NCBI GenBank assembly: GCA_021464245.1
Contig: JADCRB010000164.1
Location: 62,001 to 126,000 of the forward strand
Origin: Carallia brachiata
Lineage: Eukaryota; Streptophyta; Magnoliopsida; Malpighiales; Rhizophoraceae
Direction of reading: 5' to 3'
Length of the DNA: 64,000 nt
This document shows positions 23,701 through 32,607 of the stretch, one piece after another. Position 1 is the first letter of the stretch, and each line of letters starts with the position of its first letter. Made by a program: the position numbers and the translations under genes. The notes under the pieces are model-generated. The model searched no databases, was not told the origin of the DNA, and saw only the letters and a list, made by a program, of their open reading frames with translations.

Positions 23701-23926
23701 CACATTCAGAAGTAGCCTTCTTTGTTTTGGTTACTTTGCTCCTTTGTATTTCCTCCAAGACACCATCTCTTCTGGCTTTGAGAAGCTCAGTTTCATATTG
23801 AAGTTTTTCCCTGTTGTCATCCAAATCGCCAGCATCCTCACGTTTGCGCTCCATGTCCGGAACAAATTTTAGTGCCACATTAACCGCTGCTCCAGCAGCA
23901 GAACCAACCACTGGATCTACGGACAT
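20778..23926 (-). pseudogene. CC-NB-LRR resistance gene (RPS2/RPS5 clade), multiply frameshifted
   Basis: The domain order is complete on the minus strand. An N-terminal coiled-coil region comes first (ATG 23926; long Glu/Lys helices with SECEKWLETVE). The NB-ARC follows, with [14 protein letters not shown] (P-loop), KKYLLLIDQ (kinase-2; the usual LDD is LIDQ), [15 protein letters not shown] and GSNPSLI (a degraded GLPL). Next are LLYGALFPQ and an LRR region ([43 protein letters not shown]). The frame changes near 23515, near 22815, between 22540 and 22430, and near 22022; the final 414-codon LRR part is open. A good acceptor just before the ATG implies a 5'-UTR intron. Intact relatives are intracellular immune receptors. 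With the frameshifts and changed nucleotide-binding motifs, this one is dead unless the sequence has errors. Confidence 0.88.
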
Positions 23927-23939
23927 CCTGCAAATTAAA

Positions 23940-26900
23940 ACTTATGCATCAGCTATAATCATTCGTAGTGCATTAATGCCTGAATATATTCCAATGGTAT
24001 TTTTAAGTAATTCATGACCCAGAAAATGATATGATCTCACAGTCAATTCTTTTCGTTATGTCCTATGTTGCTGTGGTAGTTGCTCTCTTCTACAAATTTT
24101 ATCATCAAGTCCAACGCAACACCCCACCACCTCTTCTTTTTTTTTTTTTTTTTGTCTGTAAAAGAGATGATAAGACCGTCATATGAGGAAAGAGAGTGCG
24201 AGAAAGGACAGTGGTTCGCATCCACATCCCTCCAGTTAGAAGCCACTACCTCCAACCACCTTGACTATTTTTGAGGCCTCACCTCTCCTGATCCCAAATA
24301 CTAATCTGGAACTAAAGTGAAGTTCATTTTGCAAGTCCTTTCAAAAGGAAACAAGAGTAAAGCAAGATGCTTCCCTCTTAGGAAAAGCAAATCTATTTGT
24401 TATAAATGAAATTGTTACAGCTATGTAAAGCTCCATCATGAAGTTTCACAACAGGGACCCAATAAATCATAAAAGTTCAAAAGCCTATATGAAAGCCTGA
24501 ACCAGATCTATGACTATAACAGCGAACCCACATCAAATTGCTTTGACCAAAGAAGAACTAGAGCACAAGCCAATAAATCTATCAGTAAACACTTGTCTCG
24601 TTCTATGTGTTCGCGCATAAATCTAAAAGCTAAAAATAAAAACAACCCAGAAAGCAGAGTTGGAGGGAAAAGGAGCATGGCAGCAAATATCGAGTCAAAG
24701 ATGAACTGAAAAAAGAAAAAAAAACAAAGAGGCATACATACCTCAATGCAACAATGCTCCGTCAAGGGAATGGAACTTAGTTGGAAGGAGTTGGAATTGG
24801 AGATTACGACTATGGCAGGCAATGGAAGTTGGTGTGAAGGAGATGAAGTTTGAAATGCAGTACAAACAAATGAACCGATCAAGTCAACTGTATGATGTGC
24901 AGTGGGTACTTCTTGCTTGCTTCCAATGATCCGACTGAGTCATGACCACTTCAATTATTTTATTTTCTTATTATTTGTAAAAAAATAAGAAAATAAAATA
25001 ACATACTTATAATATTGTCAAAAAAATAATATTTTTATATTTATAAATATAAATAATTCGAGTCGTTACATAATAGTCTCCTTCAAATTAAATGTAAATT
25101 TAACGCACGAACCACTGAGTAGCACTTGAATCTTAACCCTATTAGTCGGCACATTTGGTCATTCATCCACTGCTAGGATACGATGAACAGTGATGTTTAT
25201 TTATTTGAGTTGGTTGGTTATTATTCTATGTAAAAAAAGACAAATTGTCCAGAAAAAAAAGGAAAAAGACAGATTGTAGTCAACGTCGGAATTGATGTTA
25301 TTTTTCTTAGAGTCCCGTTAGTCGACGGGATTAAATGGAGGGAAAATAGATTAAAAATTTTTTTTTTGTAATTAGTTGACTTATTTGTGTAATCAGACGC
25401 TTAATTTTTATAACAAAACAATATATAAAAAAATAATTCAAAATTTGTTACAATAATTTAATTTCTCGTTACACAAAAAAATTATCTAGTTATACAAAAA
25501 AATTTTCGCATCTATTCTCCGTCCACCAAATTCTCTCTACCTATATTTTTCCTTTTTCTTAACTGTCATTTTTAAAAACAAAAGTCGAAAACCAAAGCCA
25601 CGTAACTAGGAGTACTGCGGTCCGGTCTGGTTTTCCGTTGGAACTTGTAGTTCAGGCTCGGGGAAAGTAAAGAATCAGTGGTTCCGATTTTGCTTACGGT
25701 TAGATTACAGCTTAGATTCCGTATTTAGTTCCATCATGTTCAATTTTTTTAACATAAATAAGAATATTTTAAAATTTTCATTCGTTATGCTAGACAGATT
25801 ATTTAAAAATTTATGAATAAAAAAGGAAATTTTCATCAAATTTCTTTTTTCCTTTTTTACAGTTACGATTAAAATGAGATAGAATATATTTTTAATAATG
25901 AATTTGTTAAAGAAAAAAAACAGTCAAAATGGTCGTTTCGGACCATCGCACGGTTCTTTTTTTTTGTTTTTTTTTTCCCAATTTGTGTAACAATTGATTT
26001 CAACATTCTTTTTGAACAAACTGCAATTATTAAGATTTTCTTAAAGTACTGCCAATAGTAAGTTGCATTGACCATTCACGTATTTTTTTTGTTGGGGTAT
26101 TTCAGGTTATAACATATGAATTTAATCTTTTTTTTTCATTTACCTATTTTTTAAGAGAATTTTTAATACTATTCAACTAAAAATTGGATGAATTGACTCA
26201 TAGATTTAAATAGGTCTAGATATTTTGCGACGTCTGTCCTTAAGCACCACAACATTTGATTAGATTGGTCACTCCAATCATACTTCCAATCTTAACAGAA
26301 ACGTCAAACTGTGGTTGACAGTCCAACTCGACTTCATCACGATTGTAATTTAAATCATTATTATTAATATTGGATTAGACTGGTTAATCTAATCAATTAA
26401 ATTAGAGACTATAAAACAGATCGATTGGATTAATCAAATTAAATTAATAAATATTAAAAATTATAGTTTGATTTTAAATTTTATTGAAATTAAATTAAGT
26501 CTTAAATTTAATTAAGATTTTTAATTTACTCCTAAACTTATTTAAGCTTGCAATTTAGTTATTAAAAGTAAAAAATAATGTTCAATCAAATCAATCTTTT
26601 TTTGTTTGTTAAAACATTTGAATTTAACTATTAAATTTTTTTTTTGTGATAAACACATCATTTACAAGTATTATTTTTTAAAAAATTTTTATAAATATAT
26701 AATTTTATTAAATATTGATTCAACTGGTTCAAATACTAGTTAAATCTTGAATTGCTAAGTTCTCTTGCTTGATGATATTCTGAGTCACATGTATCTTAAA
26801 CCTTGTTAGACTAGGTCATTGTTTTTTTTTTTTGACTTTATTAAGAAGTCAATTGAAATATGAGTTATACAACGAGATAACTCTTTTTTTTCCATAAATC

Positions 26901-27274
26901 TCAGTCAAACTGTTATGTGGACTATGTGTCCAGTGGCCGCAATGGTAAAGACATTATGCTTGGAATTTGGATTAAATCACACTTTTAAGTTTAAATATTG
27001 ACTTTCAACCATTTTTTTATACCAATTCAGAGATGACAAAAACTCGAGTCGGGTTGGATATTTTGTTACTCAAGGCATCACAGTTTAGGTATTTTAAGTT
27101 GGAAGACATTGAATTCTGTGTTTTTAAGGTTCCAACCCAAGTTCCAAGTTTATCAAATTTTCGATACATGGAGCTTTTAATGTGCCCAATTTTGTGTGTG
27201 AGTTATTATATTTCCCAATTTTTCACATTTGAGTTGCTTTAAATTTCGAGTTAGTTAAATTTTGAGTCAATGAA
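23940..27274. other. AT-rich spacer upstream of the CNL pseudogene
   Basis: No supportable gene. It is strongly AT-rich with many poly(A)/poly(T) runs. About 23940-24900 probably includes the former leader, first intron and promoter of the CNL pseudogene. The open frame at 24514-24882 (minus) has no recognisable domain. Confidence 0.5.
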
Positions 27275-27296
27275 CACCAAAATGCATTTATACCAA

Positions 27297-27560
27297 CGGT
27301 TCTATAGCAGTGGTTTCAAAACGTTGCCTTAAGTGTCTTAGGCAGCGGTTCAAACTGCTGCTTAAAATAATTTGACACCAAGTGTTAGAATAGAAATTTT
27401 ATACAGCATTTTTTGTGCAACAGTTTTAAAACGTTTTGTATACGTCTTTTATGCATCGGTTTAACTGGCAGCATTTTTAAATTGCTGCTTGTATTAGCAA
27501 TGTTTATTAAGCGTTGCTTACAAAAGCAATGATTTTATCAGCATTTTTAAACTGTTGCTT
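27297..27560. repeat. Left subterminal repeats of the CACTA element
   Basis: Repeated near-identical units alternate in direct and inverted form: agcagtggtttcaaaacgtt, ggcagcggttcaaactgctg, cagcatttttaaattgctgc and cagcatttttaaactgttgc. They mirror the array at the right end and are the expected binding sites for the element's TNPA-like protein. Confidence 0.75.
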
Positions 27561-28378
27561 ATACAATTAAAAATAAGCTTCGTTTTTATCCAATTATTCA
27601 GTAGTTTAAATATCTAAAAAAAATAACAAAAAAAGTCACGAGTTAACATTTTGTTTGTTTTCTTCCACACGCTCGAGCGACCACCGATTCCCTTAGCTTT
27701 TTGTTTGTTTTCTTCCATGGCCGATTCTCAATTCCCTTAACTTATAATCGATCTCCACTTTTGTTTGTCCTTGATTTCCTCTATCTCACTCTATTTCTTC
27801 GTCTTCTTTATATTTCTTTTCGATTCACTTTGTCACCACTCCCCATCCGCTTTTTTTAGGGTTATCGATTTTGTTCTTCTTCTGTTCGTTTAGTTTACCG
27901 AATTTGTGGAGTTTAGGCGAATCCTATGAAGAATTAACAGAACTTCTCAATGTCGTGAACTTCTCAGTTCCAAACAGGTCTGATTTTACCATTTAGGTCC
28001 TTTTTAGGATGAGAAATAAATTTTATTTTGTAACAAATTTGATTTTATTTTCTGTAAATGTTCAGGATTTTTAGGGATTTTGTGATTTGTGGATTCTCCA
28101 AAATTGATTCAGTGGTTGCATTTCGTCCTTTCCAGGTAAAATTATTTTGTAATATAAATCTTCATCCTCATTTTCTTTTTTCTTATTTTGTAAAAAATGG
28201 AAAAAAAAAAAAATGGGATCACATTCTGATATTTCTTTGAATGCATTTTAAAAATTTTGGCTCTTCTATGAAGAAGAAGATTTGGGTTCTTCTCCAAGTC
28301 TTACATCAGAATTACTGGGCTCTAGTAAAATTGGGTGGTTGGAACTGTTGATTGAAATCCTTTAATGATTTTAGATTA

Positions 28379-28458
28379 GTGAAAAATGTGAAGGTAATGA
28401 CTTGTGAAAAATTGTGAAGGTAATGACATGTGGAAAATTGTGAAGGTAATGACTTGTA
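28379..28458 (+). repeat. Tandem repeat, about 26-29 bp x 3
   Basis: Three consecutive units of gaaaaattgtgaaggtaatg followed by acttgt, with small changes, lie in the non-coding part just before the first recognisable exon of the CACTA gene. Confidence 0.85.
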
Positions 28459-28516
28459 TTTGAACTTCTCTAAATGTTCTAAAATGATTTAAGCTTATGA
28501 ATTTATTTTATTGTAG

Positions 28517-30384
28517 GAGAAATATTTTGTGCCAGAAGAATGCAAAAAATGGGCGATTAGGACTATTGGAGACAGTTGGAGGGCTTATACGTGCAGGCTG
28601 AAGAGAAATTACTATACTAAGTACAACACAGACACCGAAAGAATGAGAAACCGCCCAAAAGATATTCCTTTAGATCAATTTATTGGCTTGATAAAGTATT
28701 GGAATGATGTTAAAGTACAGGTTAATCTCCTTTGGTTATTTTTTAGAATTTCTAAATTGAACTTCCTTCTTTCAAGTTCTACCCAAATTCTTGGACTTTA
28801 ATATCTTTCATCTTTTTACGTTTTCCATGTACATGTAGGATTTAGCAAAAGCCAATAAAATTATTCGGCAAAAGCAAAGAGGAATGCATACGGCAGGCCG
28901 ATGGAATTTTGCGAGGATTCGAGAAGAATTGGTAAAATGATTTTACATTATTTGATCCTCTTTATATATTGTTCAAATATCTGATTATATTGTTGATACT
29001 TATTTCAGAAAAATCAGAATCCTAATAAGAACCCTCCTTCCCAACTAGAAATGTTTAAAGTTACCCGCAAAAGAAGGCCCGATCGAGTATACAAGCTATC
29101 AGATGAGTCAACTTACCAACAAATTGTAAGTCATTCAAGTTCTTTTTAATTATATCCAAAGTAATTTTTTTTTATTCTAGGTTTAAGAGGTACTGAGATC
29201 TTGTTGTTAAATAGCCTCAACTGTTAATATTGGTTTGTATTAAACTCGCTCTCCTTATTGGAAAGGGGAAAGTGGAGCAGGAAGGACTTTTACTCATTAG
29301 CTTCTATTTGGATGTTTATATTCTAGACGATATGTTATTGATGGTTGCAACAATATTTTCATGGCATAGGCAATTCCGAGCAGCGTTTTGTCCCCAGTTG
29401 CATAATCAAGCTACAACATCCATTGAAATAAAAAAATTACCAATGGAAATTACCATCAAAAGAAATGAAAAGCAATTGTACAACAATCATGTGAAAGACC
29501 ACAATTTTAATGCAATGAATAAGTGGGTGCTTTTCTATTCCTTTTTTTTTTTTTGTGGATTGTTAACGCTAATTTCTTGGGACCTTTTATTTTTTTTTTT
29601 TAATTGTTTCCTTTCATCTCCACTGTTTTGACTCTAGGCTCAGCTATAGAAGCGCCTATCACAAGGAGAAAGCTCAAGTAGCCAAATTCCTGAAGAAGCT
29701 TTTGCTGAAGTTTTGGGGAAAGAACATTCTGGGAGGGTGAGGCTATATGGGAGAGGCGTCAATCGTACGTCATTAAAAGGAAAATCAACTATTGCAGATT
29801 CTGTGAAAGTTTCCAACGATTTTATGCAATCTGTGAGAGCTAATATGGAAGCGGATATGCACCAGAAGTTAGAAGCTTACAAAGCAGAATTGCAAAAGAA
29901 AATGGAAGTGCAAACGTCTACCATAGCTCAACATTTCTGCTCGATTTTTCAAAAATTGCAGCAGCAAATTCCTGGTTTGGACATAAATTTTGACATGCCT
30001 TCCATGTGTTTTTCAGTTGATCTTTCAACTGATGATGCTTTGAGTGCTCTAAACGTGCAAAATCAGAATAGGAATCTTCCATCTTCAGCAGGCACGCATA
30101 GTCCACACCTTCAAGTTTTCCTATTTGCTATTGGTAGAACTTATTTGCATTACTGTTTAGTGCAATTCTCCCTTTGTTTGATCATTATTCAAGCATTATT
30201 CAGGCACTATTTTTGGCATTGATCATTATTCAAAATTTACAAAGTTGTCTTGCTACCAGAATTTCCCTTTCCTACTAGACTAGACTTGTGTGCTATTTTT
30301 TTATTTTTGTTTTATTCTAATGCCTTTTTAATGCTTTGTGTATACTAGGAGCAGCAACAAGGTGGTTTGAATGATGAAGCATAG
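28517..30384 (+). CDS. CACTA-encoded TNPA-like protein (plant transposase Ptta/En/Spm family)
   Basis: Recognisable exons are 28517-28720, 28839-28931, 29009-29125, about 29650 to about 30105, and about 30348-30384; all but the donor of the fourth have clear splice borders. The first encodes VPEECKKWAIRTIGDSWRAY and KDIPLDQFIGLIKYW, the second GMHTAGRWNFARIREEL, the third NPPSQLEMFKVTRKRRP, the fourth PEEAFAEVLGKEHSGRVR and a long coiled-coil region (KLEAYKAELQKKMEVQ). This order is typical of the plant Ptta/En/Spm transposase-associated family found in CACTA elements. Such proteins bind the subterminal repeats; they are not the catalytic transposase. The start exon upstream of 28517 is not identified with confidence; the 27720-28140 part may hold leader exons. 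No stop is seen inside the listed exons. Confidence 0.75.
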
Positions 30385-30584
30385 CCATTTTTTATAGGAT
30401 GCGGATGGTCAAAGAAGAAAACGATCATCAAGCAAGACTTTCTTATATCTTTTGTATCTAGAAATTGTATTAATTTTGGATTTGTGTGAGACGTTGCATA
30501 ATTATGAATTACTAGTAGTTTGAACTACTATTGTGTTAGATATTGAATGATTAGTGATATGAATGTTGCTAATATATTATTACC

Positions 30585-31240
30585 AAAAGCGCTGCTTATT
30601 CCATTCAAAAGTGCAGTCCATTTTATTTGAAGTGCTCTTTAATATTTTAAAAAGCGTTGCTAAATATTTCAAAAAGCTTTTCTTATTCTTAAAAAAATTG
30701 TTCCACTTTTCAAAAAAAAAAAAAGCCATTGCAAATTAATAGAAAAATCGCTGCTTATACCTAAAAAGCATTGCTTATTTTTTGTTAAAAACCGCTGCAT
30801 TTGCATCCAAAAAACCGCTGCATATTCTATTAAAAAGCGCTGCTTATTTTTGCAGAAAAAACGTTGCATATGCCTCAAAAAACTGCTGCTTATTCAACGC
30901 TAAAAGCGTTGCGTATGACACCAAAAAATGGTGCATAATCTGAAAAAAAACGTTGCCTTATCAAACTTGTGACCGTTCTCAAAAATTAAAAACCACTGCA
31001 TATAACTTCCATAAGCGATGCATATGATATCCTAGAAACGTTGCAATAGTTTTTGATAAACGCTGCATAAAACGCATAAGGCAATGTTTAGACATGTGTT
31101 GCATTACGTAAGAAAAACCGCTGCATATAATCTACTGCAACGCTCGCAAATGCCGTGGACCAAAAAACGTTGTCTTAGGGTTTATGCAACAGTTTTACTA
31201 GTTTAGGCAGCGGTTTTGAGCCGCTGCCATAGATCTTAAA
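30585..31240. repeat. Right subterminal repeat array of the CACTA element
   Basis: About two dozen degenerate copies of a 10-14-bp unit of the form aaaa(c/g)CGcTGC(a/t)TAt are spaced 20-35 bases apart. Examples are aaaaagcgctgcttat and aaaaaaccgctgcatat. The array ends in ggcagcggttttgagccgct, a short hairpin, just inside the terminal CACTA sequence. Confidence 0.85.
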
Positions 31241-31250
31241 TGTTGTAGTG

Positions 31251-32607
31251 CAAGTTTTAAGATAATTTACGCAATGCATCACTCAACATGTCACTTATTT
31301 TCATTTTCGTTGCTCAACTTTAATTATCACAATCAAATAGCTCAATGTCTACTTTGTTTCAATTTGATCTCTAATAGCTCAATGTCTACTTTGTTTCAAT
31401 TTGATCTCTATATGACTGAATTAATGAAAAGTTATAAAATTTACCATCAAGAATACATTCTTATGCAATTAACTATCATATAGCTTTTTGTTCAATTAAC
31501 ATTTAATGTACTAAAATTATTTTGATCATTCCAAATTAGCATTTCAATCAACGTTTTCAAAACTTTGTCATTATCTTTGCACTCTATAATCTGACGTGAT
31601 CTTGATTATTTTAATATAAGAATATGGTAATTGAACAAAAACGAATGCAATCAACGCAATTGCACAAAAATATATTCTTTAAAGATCGATTTAAAAAAGT
31701 CTCATCTACTATTATTAACATAAAGAATGATTAGATTAAAAAAAATGAAGATGAGGTGTCTTAATTGCCAGAAATTAAAATGAGTTATGAAAAAAAATTA
31801 TAAGTCTAGTGATAAGTAATGTAATTTACCTCAAAGTTTGAGCTATTTTGAGGTTTACATTTCAAGTTGCTAGGCATTGACTTTTAAGTTTATTGCGTGA
31901 AATCAATTATCAATCGGTTCACATCAAATTACCGATGTCATCTAAATTTTTTTTCACCGTAAAATGTTAGAAAAGAAGAGTAAGATCACGTAAACATATT
32001 TAATAAGTACATAAAAAGTACGTAATTAATTTAATAATATCTAATAATTTATTTATTCTTTTATTTTTTAAATTCAATATATCTTTTATAATCTAATAAT
32101 CTAAATCACTATATATACAATATATAATATATATATATACAAGAAAATTTTCTGATAAAAGAAAGATCAATATCGACGCCGGAGATGCAAAAACGAATAA
32201 CCTATTTTTATGTTTTGGTGTTCTGTGTACTCCTAAACTAACGAGAGCCCCAATCAAAATGGTAGCTTCACAAGGAAATACTTCATGCAGCTTTCAAATA
32301 ACTTCAGTCCAACAAAGAATTGTAGCCAGACAAAATGCCTAATCGCAACTTTTGGATCATTTGGAATGAAACCCGGGTCCCAGTACAATATTTCAATTTT
32401 TCAAAATAAGAGAGGCACAACAACAATAAGATGTCTGCACGAATGTATTTTCATGCATATTGGAGTCACTACCATCCACGCCTTCCAGAATTGAAGTAAA
32501 ACAAAAGCAATGAATTGTAAAAAAATAAAAATAAAAATAAAACATTAATTAGTATATTTACATTCAGCTATTTGTCACCCAACGGCTCACGCGAAAGGAA
32601 TATTTTG
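31251..32607. other. AT-rich spacer between the CACTA element and the NLR gene
   Basis: It holds a two-copy tandem repeat at 31337-31411 and a (TA)n run near 32115-32140. No gene is seen; the right part (about 32480-32607) is probably the 3' UTR of the minus-strand NLR. Confidence 0.5.
31337..31411 (+). repeat. 37-bp tandem duplication
   Basis: Two back-to-back copies of a 37-bp unit starting atagctcaatgtctac. The copies are identical over the unit, so the duplication is recent. Confidence 0.92.

Larger units (their letters stand above)
27275..31250 (+). mobile_element. CACTA (En/Spm-type) transposon, about 4 kb, non-autonomous
   Basis: The right end finishes tgttgtagtg, so read inward it starts CACTACAACA, the CACTA signature. 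The left end starts CACCAAAATG and has lost the exact match. Inside both ends lie many copies of a short subterminal motif around gCAGCGGTTT/aaaCCGCTGC, in opposite orientations, as in CACTA elements. The interior carries a spliced TNPA-like gene (28517-30384). No TNPD-type transposase is present, so mobility would depend on another element. The expected 3-bp target duplication is not exact (gaa left, caa right), which suggests age. Confidence 0.87.

Noticed and set aside
24514..24882. 122-codon minus-strand frame upstream of the CNL pseudogene
   Set aside because: Includes poly-Phe from a simple repeat and shows no domain; more likely leader or intron.
26928..26990. tRNA-like words (gtggccgcaatggtaaagac, then ggattaaatcaca)
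   Set aside because: No cloverleaf could be formed; at most an old SINE trace.
29230..29631. 133-codon plus-strand frame between exons of the CACTA gene
   Set aside because: Lies in an intron of the TNPA-like gene; contains homopolymer-driven residues and no domain.
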